Source: Piezodorus guildinii (taxonomy: Eukaryota > Arthropoda > Insecta > Hemiptera > Pentatomidae). From it: DNA of 64,000 bases. Each line of letters begins with the position of its first letter. Positions within the stretch are counted from its first letter, which is position 1. Below the pieces are notes generated by a model. The model made no database searches. It worked only from the letters and a program-made list of their open reading frames with translations, and was not told the origin of the DNA. Shown in pieces: positions 32,440 through 44,749 of this stretch. Both the position numbers and the translations under genes were made by a program. The stretch lies in NCBI GenBank assembly GCA_023052935.1, contig CM041292.1, forward strand, positions 85,265,169-85,329,168, written 5' to 3'.

Positions 32440-32879
32440 ATGAATATCAGCATCATATGCAATAGCATGACGATTTAGTGTACACAGTCCTTTTTAAATT
32501 AGCAAGGTTACTTTAATAAGAACGTTTTTTGATTTCGCCTTCCTGTGGATTCACTCTTACATTTCAGAACTAAAAGTGTAAAGGGACTCTTTTCAGTAAA
32601 ATACAAGCATTATATTCAAGTCCAGGAAGTTGTTCAAAAAATATTTTTAGTTCGCATGCTGTCATTTTAATTTAAAGAAGATAAATTAAGATGCACATTA
32701 ATAAATCATGATTAATAAATGTGAGCTAGCTTAAAGATTTCTATTTTAATAATGAGTATATTTTTCAGTTTAATGCGCTAATATATATTTAGAATGATCT
32801 CAGAATATTTAAAATAATATAAATTAGCATGATTATTTCATAATTACAATTCTGTCACTGCTTCTTCAGATAGCACACC
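32440..32879. other. AT-rich, nothing recognised
   Basis: AT-rich spacer with no identifiable feature. Confidence 0.5.
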
Positions 32880-33914
32880 ATGAGTGCACCAGCCATAGTT
32901 GTGTCATCTCTGCGCAAAGGCGATCCGTTTAAGGCTTTCAGAAGCAACAGTATTTACACATGAACCTCCCTATTGGATTAATCAAGGCAATATTCTCTAC
33001 TGTACCACTAAACTTTGCCTTTCGTTGGCAACACCTGGAAGATATGGAAGGATGGTTACACAATACAAGACAGTCGGTCGAAGTAGATGGAAAAGAATAG
33101 GAACCAACACGAGATAGGTTCATCGCAGAACCAGCAGAACATTTTTACAATATATAATTCCAGGCTATTAATCGGCCATTATATTTTTTATATTCACTGT
33201 ATAAAAAAACGTCTTGACAAAGCAACAACAGAGGCACATTCGCTAGAAGAAATAACTCCTCTTTTATTTCACCATCTGAGCTGTTTCAGCCAATAAATAC
33301 GAAGATCATAAACGAATGGCAACATTCTTGGATTGCACTGGAAAAGAGCAAATGAAAAGCGTCAAACGACCATCAGCTGCTGGGTCTCATCATCAAGAAA
33401 GTGGAGGCGTGAGGATGGCCACTGCCGCCTCTATCATGAGAACCTCATGGCACGAAGGGATCCACCTCGATGTCAACTGTGTAAAGTGACTCTCACAGTA
33501 AGTCATATTTTCGATAAGTGTCCTCGTTACAATAGACGAATTTGTAAAATGTGGCGCAACATAAAGAAGTCTCTGAGGCATCAAGAGATAGTGATCGGGC
33601 CGTCGACGGTGTCATTCAGTTAGTGAACAACATTCGTTTATATATCATCTCAATTATGATAATACTCAACTTTTTATTGCATTTTCATTATTTTACGTTT
33701 TATTAAAATCATTATTTTACTTTATATATTATTTTATTTGTATGATTGTTTTTCTATTGATTCGTGATATTTTACTATTTTTTTTTGTTTTGTATTATTA
33801 TTATTATTTATTTTGTTTTTTTATTGATCATCATAGATAAGTCTTCTGAAGATGTTTTGGGTAATAATAACCACTCGCAGTTTTTTGTCCTTAAAACCAA
33901 AACAACAACAACAA
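32880..33914 (+). mobile_element. RNase H LINE remnant, CCTTAA type
   Basis: The start carries CAKAIRLRLSEATVFTHEPP and WINQGNILYC, weakly like the RT thumb and linker. Next comes a decayed middle and IINEWQHSWIALEKS. A deletion within RRED/GHCRLYHENLM removes the usual RLRIGH start. The knuckle CQLC-x7-H-x4-C (CQLCKVTLTVSHIFDKC) follows and the frame stops at 33621-33623. The tail ends CCTTAAAACCAAAACAAC with CAA units (33888-33914). RNase H catalytic motifs are not preserved. Non-functional. Confidence 0.7.
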
Positions 33915-35019
33915 AAGTTGTAAACTTTTAATATAATTTCGGAAAAAAAATGGTGATACCTGACAATTCTTCATATTATTCAACTTATTTATCCTACGTC
34001 TCATGCTACTTCTTTATCTAGGCTTTATTTGTTTCTGTAACTTCATCCACTAAATTGCATGTATTGTTTCCCAGTTAGATCTGGAAAAAATAATTTCCGA
34101 AATCGAGGAACATTTTTCATTCAAGTGAGTCGAAGAATAGAGATGAAATGCCGGAGTTAGAGATAAGAAGAGAAGCCGATGAGTGAGATTCCAGGATAAG
34201 TTGGAACATGTAGTGACCATTAGAGCGAGTGTAATTAGTAGCTACATTAGGATTAGCAAAGGCTAGGGCGGCTTACATACTTTACAAACATGATCCCATC
34301 TCGCTATTTGCTTTTTACTTTTTATTTACAACGGTGTCAAGTTGCGTAGGTGAGGTTGCATGTATTGCCTTTTGTTAGGGATTGTACGTGGGCTGTTGCC
34401 TCCTTGTTATCGAGCCCTCGGCCCAACTCGCTGACAGTTGAACACTTTATGAGTCTTATCTCTGAATATATTAACATTTATCTACGGTTCACAATGCCGG
34501 TTCTCATTTTATTTCAAAGGATTTATTTTATTTCCTCCTTTTCAGGTACCATTTCATCTTTTTCACAGCTTCGGCGAAGCAAGTGGGATTGGGAATGCAC
34601 TTGTATCAATAGTATGGGGAAAATTATTGTGCTCTGGTTTACGTGTTTGGGCATTTTTTTTTTTTCATAATAATAGCTTTCATATCTATAGTAAAGTTCT
34701 GCACTTCAGTATGTAACAAATTACTTGGTTCAATCAGATTCACAAGTACGTGAGGAATACGATTGAGGGGGTTAGTGGGATTCACACTCTCGTTGAAGGA
34801 TATTCTGAAAGAAAAATCGGATGCGCGCAACACACGAATTTCACTTACCTTCCCTGGTAAAATCAATTTAAGAACTATTAAATAAACTTAAATTTAAAAT
34901 TTTTAATTCTAATTTAAATATAAAGTTAATGCAGACAGGTTCTTTGGAAACATATGATTTACATTAAACAATATAGTAACATTAAATAGTTACGTAAAAA
35001 TCATTTGCCCTATTTGTCA
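33915..35019. other. Spacer, partly GC-balanced
   Basis: 34340-34480 is balanced in composition (GGGCTGTTGCCTCC, CGAGCCCTCGGCCC). A 106-codon frame at 34350-34670 shows no domain. The rest is AT-rich. Confidence 0.4.
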
Positions 35020-35150
35020 CTTTCGCATCACCTTTTACAACTTTGTATACAAGTAATATTTTTCTAAAATCTTTATCTTTCCACGGTATATTATACATGT
35101 TATGTTCTTATGTTCAAAAACAAAAAAATGCATCAAAAAAATATTTGTTT
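35020..35150 (-). repeat. Dispersed repeat Z, copy Z7 (fragment)
   Basis: TCGCATCACCTTTTACAACT, TTTTTCTAAAATCTTTA and CCACGGTATATTATACATG match Z5 at 49750-49840. Confidence 0.55.
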
Positions 35151-36889
35151 ATTATCAGAATGCGTTCCAAGAGACTCTAATAATAATAATAAAGTTAAAT
35201 AATGGATAGGCTGTTTTCTAACTATTATCCTGATTAAAATTTTTTTCACTAAATTTGGATCTGCTACTGTTGAGATCTGTAATGTCACATAGTATTCTTA
35301 AAGCCTTCCATATGTAACAGCCGCAATTCAATTGTTATGGGCTGTCATAAACGGGACTGACTTTAATTAAAAGCCACCCTCGCATCGAGGCTTTGCTGAC
35401 TTGTGACAGTGGATCACTGCCATCCAGCTATCGATAAAGAATTAGCATGAGAATGGAGGGGTTCCAGATCGAAGCTGGTCCTACTGGAGAATTTCATTAA
35501 CGATTTGTCCCCGGCGAGTATTAAATTATTTCATAAAGTGCGGGACATGTGTTGCTATATATTAGCACGTGGGACAATCTGCTACCCAGTAAGGGATTAA
35601 TGTTCTCAAACGGAAAGGGCCGACATATTGTGTCTTCTACTTACATTCAACTTAATAAGCACTTAATTAGCCCCTGGAAGAAGGGCTCCGAGGAAGGGTT
35701 ATTTCCAACCCCTTCAGCTCCCCCTAACTTGTAATAGTATTTAAAACTTCTGTCAAGTTTCCTTCCAGCCCCTCCCCCTTTTCCAGATGGCGGAAAACAG
35801 AGATTTTCACATCAGGGGAATTCTCCCTCTTTATCGGTCTTTAATCATTTCTTAAAATTTATCATTGAATTAATCTTGGAAGGTTTGAGTGGTTCTCACT
35901 GCCGAGGCAATAAGAAACACTCGCTCCGGTTCTCTGATCCAATCTTTAAAAGAAAAAGGACGAATAAATTAAATTTAAGAAATGTCGTGGACAATAGAGT
36001 TGTTAACATTAGATTATATTCATCTTAGGATATCTCTAAGGCCAAAATTAAAATAATCTGCTCTATATTAATTATATAAAATGATTCCTGAGATCTCTTA
36101 CATTAATTATTTCATTAAAAAATGATTTAGGTTTTTCGGTTTTTGTAAATTGCATACAGTACAATTTTGTCCCCCCTCCAGTTTGTAGGACTTTTCTTCA
36201 CTAAAAATTACTTTTAGTGATTTTTAATTAATCATTCTATGTAATAAATACTGGTTTTGCCAGGTTGGCTACCTTAAGATAGCTCACTATCCGATTTATT
36301 GCTTTGTCTATTGACTTCGTACTATTGTAGTAATTACTGTAATTGATCACTGGGCAGATGGTAATAACACTCAATAAAAATTGTTTTTAAAAATATATCT
36401 CATTGTAAATATTCATTTTTTAATTTAGTTCTTTTTAGGTGTTTAGTAATAATTTTGCATTGGGTGAGCAATTCATTCGTTTCCATTTATGTATATTAAT
36501 TATCTAAGTCAAATTCGTTAACTAATGGACGAATAGTTAATTAACCATTTTGAATAGGAATACATCTGAGGCAAAGGAAGGGTTTGGAGAAAAGGTCCTC
36601 AATGCAAATTTATAGGACATGAACCCAAACCAATACGTTTATCACACTATTGTTTATTGAACACTGCAATTAGCAACAGTATCCTATATAGCTGCCGTAT
36701 TGCAGGTATGATTAGAGTCATCGAAAACAGCTTAATGGTTTAGGTTTTTGTTTTCTACAGTCTTAATTTTAGGACTGATGAATGCTCTTTATTTTTTACC
36801 TGTATTTATTATTCCGTTTTCTATAGTCCTAAATATGATATAGGACTTAGTTAGATATGCTCTCAGACACAAGTGGTATGCTGATAAAA
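35151..36889. other. Spacer with GC-balanced island
   Basis: 35335-35830 is a balanced block with TTTAATTAAAAGCC, TATCGATAAAGAATTAGC and several TTAAT cores. It is open in parts but with no protein match. 35831-36889 is AT-rich without features. Confidence 0.4.
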
Positions 36890-37085
36890 GTATATTATCA
36901 ACCGTTAGCAATTCGGCCGCTCACCTCTTGGAAGACATCCATAAATAAAGTGGTACGACCCACGAAATTTCTGTAATATTGTTTGCTCCTGCCCTCGATA
37001 GAGTTACAATCCTTTGGCCAGAATCTCGGAGTTGGCTGGAACCCACACCATGGCAGCTGCTCCTAAATTCTAAGGTTTTAGTCCA
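36890..37085 (-). pseudogene. Possible RNase H LINE fragment
   Basis: The minus strand reads AAMVWVPANSEILAKG and, in a shifted frame, LSRAGANNITEISWVVPLYL. This resembles the fourth RNase H motif (WVPGHSGI.GNE.AD) with the His replaced by Asn and the GNEAD part lost, followed by an LxRxGA segment. Short and damaged, so the match could be chance. Confidence 0.35.
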
Positions 37086-38254
37086 ATTTCTGAATTATTA
37101 ATTCAGGATTTCTTCTAACCTCTCAAAAGCAGTTAATAGATTATAAACTAGAATTGTCGACCATACAATATACTATAGTGCATTTTGTCGATGGTAAAGT
37201 ATTTACATTTAAATAGGGCGATAGGACTTGGGGACGGCCATCAATAGAAGGGAAACCTGACATTAATTACCGGAGGGTTAAGGGGATTACCCAGCGGAGA
37301 CATATTTCACAGGTGCGGGGCATTACTCCGCCGGTGAAAAATCCTCCGTTTAACCGGAGACTTAATAACGGCGGGCTAATCTCAGCGGCTAGCGCCGAAT
37401 AAAAGATGGATGGAAGCCAGCGCAATTAGGATCGCCTCTCAATGGCAGCTCGTTATCTGAGCCTTTGTGGCCCAGCTATTTTTCTCGTATTGTTTCTGAT
37501 TGGTATAAATCTTGAGGGCGATGGAGGGGTAAAGAAGACGGATCGGTGGAGGAGTTGACAAATGGGCGGTGGTCACATGCAAAACCCCCCGGGAAGGGTC
37601 ATTAATATCTATTGCGGCCGCCGGGCATTAATACCAATCTAGCTCCCCTCCCTCGCCTCCTTGTCCGCAGCTCTTGTATTCTATCTTTGTAGGTCTCTTC
37701 TTGTTTCTTCCTTCTTCTGTCAACCGACTTCTTTCTCTCATCTGCGGGAGGAACAGGTGCCACTACTCTGCATACTAATAAGACCAATCTGAAGGTCATA
37801 CTACTCCTTAAGGCGTTACTCCTAAGGAGATTCCAGTGATGTTTTGTATACTGTACTGATCTGAGAAATTTGCGACCGTCTGAGACTTCAAGTCTGCAAT
37901 AACTGATTAAATAATCTGCCACCTAAGAGTAACATGTACTTTGTGCAATGCCACAACATGTATAAAATTGATTCTTGTGGTCAATTGTAAGATCTTGAAA
38001 AATAAAATCCCTTAAAAAACAAAAAATAACAAATAATTATCCTGCCAGAATATTATCCATCGAAGAATATTAAAATATATTTTTGAAATTTTCAGTTGTT
38101 TTTTTAATAATACTACATTCTATTGCGATAAGGGGAGATGGTGAAGTTCATTAGGAACTTCATTTGTCAATATTTAAAATAAATTAATAATGGCACTTTT
38201 GAAATATTTTTTTAAAGCTACAGTTCTTTTTAATAATCATATTAATAATAATTA
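37086..38254. other. GC-balanced island and spacer
   Basis: 37200-37640 is balanced and contains inverted CCGGAG/CTCCG words (ACCGGAGGG, CCGCCGGTG, TAACCGGAGAC). It runs into 37650-37900, which is open on the minus strand for 106 codons without a motif. The remainder is AT-rich. Confidence 0.4.
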
Positions 38255-38515
38255 GGAAGGATCTGTCGATGAGGCGTTTATACATGTCTGAAGGCCGCGA
38301 ACGAGCATTGCGGGAATGAACGGAGGATTTGAATGAAAACATATCTGTGATGTACGATGGGCGGCTGAATGGAGAACTTGGAAGAGAAAGGATGCCAGGA
38401 AGTACTTACAATGGTGGGAAGGGTAAAGCCACTTCAGCTCTTTTTAGAATCAGGTGATAGAAGTGTCCCTGGATATCCCAAAGATGAAGCGCATCAAGCA
38501 GTTAAATAATAAATA
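38255..38515 (+). repeat. Dispersed repeat N, copy N2
   Basis: Same-orientation match to 15300-15545, ending in AAGCAG(T)TA directly before a microsatellite. Coding potential not recognised. Confidence 0.55.
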
Positions 38516-38525
38516 ATATATATAT

Positions 38526-38557
<32 letters not shown>

Positions 38558-38579
38558 ATATATATATATATATATTGTG

Positions 38580-38619
<40 letters not shown>

Positions 38620-38620
38620 A
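38516..38620. repeat. (AT)n-(GT)n compound microsatellite
   Basis: Imperfect AT repeat with three phase breaks, then about 20 GT units. Confidence 0.95.
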
Positions 38621-39514
38621 TTTATATATAAATAATTTTTAATAATTATAAATTTATACATAAATAAATTTTACAGCTCTTGAGTGAATACTGGTAAAAA
38701 TTCAGCTTTAAGCGTTGATAACGAAGTTATAATATCTACGCCTGAAGCTATTGCATCAAATTATGATATAGTAAATCTAAGAAGATATAACGGTACTAAA
38801 TATAAAAGCGTAATACCATTAGGTTTTACACGTGTTTAAAATGTGCCATAAGAAGTAGTATTTGGGCGAGTGGAAGAGATCTTGGGAGGTTGGGAGGAGG
38901 GGTTGAGGGGTTGTGACGGTTTATGTCACCCCGCTGGGCCACCTCCTTTATTCTCTTCTTTTATTCTTTACTGTCTCATCTAACACGAATATATTTGGCC
39001 TCGTAATAAAGTAGGAAGGAAGGGGCTTCTTTTCTCCCTCACTGAATTACTTCACAAATGGTCATGAAAAGTTATGCTGTTTAAAATTGTTTAAATAAAA
39101 TTTTATGGGCGACAGGTACCCAAGTTAAATAGAAAAGAAATTTCACTGCTTTATACGGGCTGTATAAACATTTCAATCTGCATAGAATTAGGTCAGAGTT
39201 TAGTATTTATACTGCCGTAAAATTTTATGTCGTAATTACAGGTTATAGTGGATTATTTATGAGGGTTATGATTTTTTTCTTAACAATATTTGAAACCAGA
39301 AGGTGTCTGATCACTTTAGTGATTACACTTAATTTTATTTATATTTATATTTTGATCTTTAATATTAAATATTACACTAATTAAAAGCTTTCTTTCCTAT
39401 CCTTTAATTGGAGTAAAAATAATATAATGTATTTAGATATTTTTTAATCGATATTTAATATATATCATCATTTTCTGACCATCATCCTGTTAAATATTTA
39501 TTTAGACAATAGTA
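38621..39514. other. AT-rich with small GC block
   Basis: A G-rich then C-rich block at 38860-39040 (TGGGAGGTTGGGAGGAGGGG) within AT-rich sequence. No feature recognised. Confidence 0.4.
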
Positions 39515-39647
39515 TTGGGTTGTAAAATAAGTTCGTTGCGTTTATAAATATTTCAATTCAATTCTCTCTGTTTATAATTAATGTTTACTTGGTCAATAAT
39601 GTTTACGTAATCTAGAAACGTATTAGTTCAGGTGCATTTATGCATTC

Positions 39648-39680
<33 letters not shown>

Positions 39681-39900
39681 GCTTGCTCAAAATCTAACTT
39701 TTCGTCATTTAATGATTTTTTATTCCTGAAAAGGAAATTCTGCTGGACAGACGGTTAATAAACTTTGCAGTTTGTAGGGCGATGATGCCTCAGGTGAAAG
39801 CACCGTACGTGGTTTGCTAGGTTCAGAACCGGAAATTTTGAATTGAAATACGCTGGGAGTGCTGGGATCGTTCTTCAGCTGTTCATGATGAACAAATCGG
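39515..39900 (+). mobile_element. mariner-like element, 5' part only
   Basis: Starts next to TA (39513-39514) with TTGGGTTGTAAAATAAGTTC, a mariner-type end. From about 39805 the frame RTWFARFRTGNFELKYAGSA matches the helix-turn-helix end of mariner transposase (WFxRFRxGNFxLKDxxRSGR). A poly-T run of 31 (39649-39679) interrupts it. No catalytic DDD part and no right terminus found. Confidence 0.6.
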
Positions 39901-41439
39901 ACTATTTCTAGTTTATAATAGTGCTAATTGAACTGTATTTGGCTTTTTATGTTAACTTTTTCCAGAGAACGTTTGTACCTTTTTTTAACTTGAAGTGTAT
40001 TATGCAATGTATTGCAATCAATGAATTTAGTAAAACGTTAACATGTCATTTTATTTTAGTACCATATATCAATAAAACATTACAATATGTATTATTGCCT
40101 TGCTAAGAATAAAAATAAAATTGAAAGAAAATTGTTTCGAATTATTTATTTGATGGTAAGTTACATGGAAAACATAAATATATTTTTTATAATAGAGCTT
40201 TTTTATTATTTATTTTTCCTCTTAAATAACTATAGAATATTATTCAATAATGGTGCATTTTTATGTGACTATCCCTGATTAAGTAGCAAGGAACATTTCT
40301 ACATTGTAACATACCTCAGCATTCTTTCCACCATCTCCTTTTCATAATAATGAGTTTATGTATGAGGATGGTAAGGAGACTTCTATTTAATTTATATAAA
40401 TCAAGCCGAAACTCTTTAAAAAGTATTAGTATATAATGAAGTAATAATAGCGAAGAATAAAATATGACAATGCTAAATATTGAATAATTATTTAGCCGCT
40501 CTCGAACTATGCTGAAGTCACCCAGCATTATGTATCAGATGTCCTGCTCATTTTAAAATCATTACGAATTGGTTTAAAATTACCAATCAATAATAAGAGC
40601 GTTTCTAATAAAACCTGCCTTGTAAAATATATTATATAAAAAAAAAGAAAGATGTCAAAAAATATTCAAGAATTTCACTTTTCATTGATCATCATATATT
40701 CTTTAAAAACTAGGGAACCGCGTCTGAGATATTAATATTTTCTTATTTTATTGCAACTTTCAAATAAATATATTCTTTTTTATTTTAGAACCTTTCCAAA
40801 TACCCTTAAAAAAACTGTGCTTATAGCCGTTTACCTCACCAGTATGCTTTTTGCAATGTTTTATTTGAGTTCCTTATTTTAGGATCGCTTCGTTTTCAGA
40901 AGTGAGAGGAATCACGGATAGAAAGCCACCTTTTATAATCATTAACACTCAGAATTAGATCAGAAAAAGGTGGTAATAAAGCCAATTTTACTTTCGAATA
41001 TTAGAAATAGCTGTCTCCAGTCTATATCATTATTCTTTTTTGGTTAAGGAAGCCCTCGATTGAGCTCTAGTTCACAAAGCGCTAATAAGTTGTATAGGTG
41101 TATGGTACATGACAAGGACATCATGTAGTTTATTATTTATTTATAGATTAAAACTCTGCAATCGAAGGCTACTTCACTTGAACAGGCTATTGCTTCAAGG
41201 TGATTTTCGTCGTCTAAAAATCGATAAACAAATAAGAATTATCCAAAAGCTGAGTTTTTGTTATGTTCCAACAAAATCTCATAATATTCATTCATAATAA
41301 GTCTACATATGATTATATAAAACTTATTCGGCTTTCTGCTAATGTAACCAATCGAGTTATCATTATTATCCGCATAAAATCTGAGCACTTTTCAAACTCA
41401 GTTGTGGTTTCTTATTCGAAGTAATTTTCAAAATATTTC
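39901..41439. other. AT-rich, nothing recognised
   Basis: Long AT-rich stretch. Short frames, including ones near 40087 and 40316, show only low-complexity hydrophobic or basic residues. No repeat match noticed. Confidence 0.45.
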
Positions 41440-42470
41440 TTAATCTAGCGTAAGATCCAATTTCTGTCACATAGGTCATCTGTATTTAAATATAAAATTT
41501 AATAAAATAATTTGTTGTAATTCATTACATTTACATATATATTACTATTCTTATGTTTGAAAAAAAAAAAATTAGATACAATTAAATATTTTTGGTCTTT
41601 TCTCAAACTAAATGAATTTTCAAAATTGTTTAAGTTGTATATTCTGCCGTTTATTATCAATGCCAAAAAGATGCTAAGTTTAATTTTTACGAATCTACAA
41701 AATTAAATGTAATTTAGAAGAAACAAATCAAAATATCAGCCTTTGAGCCTTGTCAGACTATTTAAATCTTAATGAAATCTACAACATATCAAATTATACA
41801 TTGATTTAGCTAGTTTAACCAAAATCGTATGATACATTTTTTTTTACACGTCCACGCTGGCGCTGATTTTCAATGTCTGCTCTTTGGGGCTGCGGTCGAA
41901 TTTATGCCACGTTTCATTGGTTATTGCCTGTTAAGAGGATGTAACGTACGAGTTGTACGCTTGCTAACAGTCTAGTAAGTGCTTATTATGAAATTTGTAT
42001 AATTCCTACGGTTTTTTATCCTAAAAAAAAGACAGTTAAAATGTTTCATTTATTTTATAATTTTGCCCCGATAAATAATAGATAGCATGGATATGGAAAT
42101 ACTTGTATGTGTACGGCGTGAATGTGTTAATCTTGAAAAGGGTACAAAATAGTTTAAAGTGGCTCTTCTGGTTCGCCGATTTTTATAAAAATGTTGTTGT
42201 AACATCTGAAGCATATACTCTTTTTAAATATGAAATTTCCTTTTCATACAATTTATTGTTTCTAAGCTAGACTTAGCAGACCCTCTACTTTACAAACACA
42301 GGGCTTTTTGCTTAACTTTGTTATTTGGTCTCAGGGGACCCTATGACCTGTATTTGAGTTGAAATCTGGAATTCGAAAATATTCACGATAGCAGAGCTAA
42401 TCTCACAATAAATGGATAAGTGAAAGTAGCAATGAAAATGCCGTAACTGATCATCAAGAACTTTGAAAAG
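41440..42470 (-). repeat. Dispersed repeat Z, copy Z4 (interrupted)
   Basis: Reversed Z landmarks in order: AATATCAGCC..GAGCC.TGTCAGACTATTTAA, ATGAAATCTAC, AACCAAAATCGTATGA, then after an insertion AAAGTGGCTCTTCTGG, CAGGGGACCCTATGACCTGT and GGAATTCGAAAATATTCACGAT. The insertion is a TTAA-type element at 41843-42130. Confidence 0.7.
41843..42130. mobile_element. TTAA-type short TIR element nested in Z4
   Basis: Ends TTTACACGTCCACGCTGGCG (left) and, inverted, TTAACACATTCACGCCGTAC (right), matching the 31935-32439 element. 288 bp long and non-coding. Z5 runs uninterrupted at the equivalent site, which defines the insertion. Confidence 0.6.
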
Positions 42471-43716
42471 ATAGTCTTAGTATTACTACCTATATCTGAT
42501 AGACGTTTCTGTCGAGTCTGGAAGAATCTTAATCTCTACCATATTTGCCTTCCCTTTCATTAATTATCAACGGCAACTTGACAATTTGAATATACCATAA
42601 ATAAATAAAATAAGGTAGATAGTAAAAATATCAATTAAGGGGAATGGATCATTCAAAAAGTAAAGAAATAACTTGTAAGGTGAATAGGCTGAATACCGTC
42701 CTTTAGGCAAAGCTTAAAAATAATAGCACATTATTATATTGACAATGGAATCAATCTAACTTTATCGGCACATTTGTCAATATTAGTGTTCCTATATGTG
42801 ATAATTTTTTTTACATCTGGATCTGAAATATTTCCAAAGAGAGAGAAACATCATTGCGGATGCTGAATATGTAGAAGTTGGAGTTAAATAATCGAAGGTA
42901 GCTGACTCGGTGAATAAATAAGCAAGAGGAGCTAATCTGTTAATTAGGGTGTGTTAGACCTCCGGGGCAGGTGCTCGCGTCCCCATCTCCCCTCCTACAT
43001 TTACATCTATAATAAATCACATTTAAATATTCCAACCAGCACCGAATTAATCAGCTACCGGTTTAAGAACCCTTCTTATTAACTTGAGCATTTTTTTTTC
43101 TCTTTTGAACATTGCTTTAAGATTTTTTTATTTATTTACTTTATTTTGTTGATAATAAGTTTTCCAGACAGCTGCTATGCAAACGTTCCGCGTCTCGGTT
43201 TAACTAATGACCATGATTCGTTATTTTTTTCTTTCTTGAATTATCATTTCCAACAGTCGTGTGAAGACAAAAGGTTGAATAAAGCATTGCTTGTAAAAAC
43301 CGATAGGCTTCTTCGTATTCTGCACAGGTGCATTAATTGTTCTTGTGTTTTCGTTTTTGGTTATGAGGTTGAAAATAGCTGTTGGTTATTCTCTACATGT
43401 CTAAAAAAAAAGATTTGATTTATCATCAAATTTATGTTAAATAAAACTCTGATCGATTTACAGTTTATAGCTTTGGTAGTTTTAATTTATCATAACGAAT
43501 AGAGCAGTAAACTAAAAATGTGTTTATTTTATAACGTCTATTCATTATTATATTTAATCATCGTAAGAAATTAAAAACATAAATAAAATTTGGTTAAGTT
43601 TATTTATTTGTATAACAAATGACCCTTAGGATTTGGCAACAGATCCTATTTGGTCAATATACAATTAAAATAAGATATATGAACAAGAACCAAACTATTG
43701 ACAGCACTTACTTAAA
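42471..43716. other. Spacer with small GC-balanced block
   Basis: 42890-43050 is balanced (TTAATTAGGGTGTG, CTCCGGGGCAGGTGC). A 90-codon frame at 43146-43418 has no recognisable domain. The remainder is AT-rich. Confidence 0.4.
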
Positions 43717-44495
43717 CTAAATTCCAGAATTTGTATATTTTTTTAATAACATATCCATCTTATTGATATTCACTGTGTCCATGTTTTTTAACAATGCAGT
43801 CTCTTCCTTCGGAGTAAAGTCGCGTTCTCTCTCATATTTTTATCATCTGAAAATCTTTTCTGGCTGTCTGCAGACTTCACATTTTCAATTTTTTTTAATC
43901 CTCATAAGCCCAAGATATTTGGTTGTGCACCCGTGGATTGTCCCCAGTCTTACGATTTGTACAATATTTGTTCGCGTAAGTTGCTTATGCCGAGCAAACC
44001 ATGGAACAAGACTCACAGTTGGTTGAAACGCATAGAAGTCTCCCCCTTTTAATTGTGACTCCCAGTCATACCTATTTTGCCATTCCTTCATTTTTTCTTT
44101 CTTCAAGATTCCTAGGAGATCCATCATGGGTACCTTGGCGTTTGTGTTGTCCTTGCAGCTCTGTCAGCTACCTCATTTCCGGATAATCCTATGTTGCTTG
44201 GAATTTATTGAAATTTATATTGGTTGTTGTTCGATACTATGTATTTTATCATTTTAAATGTTACAAATGAATTAATGTTTCTGCTTCAGATTTTTAGTAC
44301 CTTAGAAGAGGAGACAGACTCTGTCTGAACAACTATGTTAGTATTCGAATACGTTGTCCGACAAGTTCAGCACTGAAATACTAAATTTAGTTGGTATGAA
44401 GAATGGAATCGTGTGCTCTTTACCTGGATCTACTACGGCTAATGCTGTTTGTGTTGCTGGATTTGGAGGCATCTGTATAAATCCTCACTTTGTCG
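43717..44495 (-). mobile_element. RNase H LINE ORF2 C-terminus
   Basis: Minus strand from 44488: VRIYTDASKSSNTNS (RNase H motif 1, Asp kept), AVVDPGKEHTIPFF, QTESVSSSKVLKI (motif 3, the Asp of TDS read as Glu). Next are IPSNIGLSGNEVADRAARTT (motif 4, preceded by a stop where Trp is expected, and His to Asn) and MKEWQNRYDWESQLK. It ends QIVRLGTIHGCTTKYL and CEVCRQPE, a knuckle start, with stop at 43717-43719. Several frameshifts. The RT is missing, as are the 5' parts. A different family from the copy at 44750 in the opposite orientation; the two 3' ends point away from each other. Confidence 0.7.
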
Positions 44496-44749
44496 GAATA
44501 ATGATTATCCATTATAATGATTGCTAATTGTTTTTAATATATAGGATCGTATGACGATTTGCCCTCTTGACTCGTAGTTTAGCTTGCAATTGCTTTCAAA
44601 TTGTAGCATTATGCAGGGTAGCTAAGTTTATTATCTTGTTAATTTAACGAGATACGAATTTTATCCGAAACAAAAAGAGGGAAATCGTGTCTTTATAAAA
44701 AAACTATTTTTTAGAATTGAAAGAAAAATATAATAATTTTTCTATAATA

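Noticed and set aside
34543..34625. A candidate exon after TTTTCAG with a KWDWECTC segment.
   Set aside because: The idea depended on the rejected exon at 28507 and there is no independent support.
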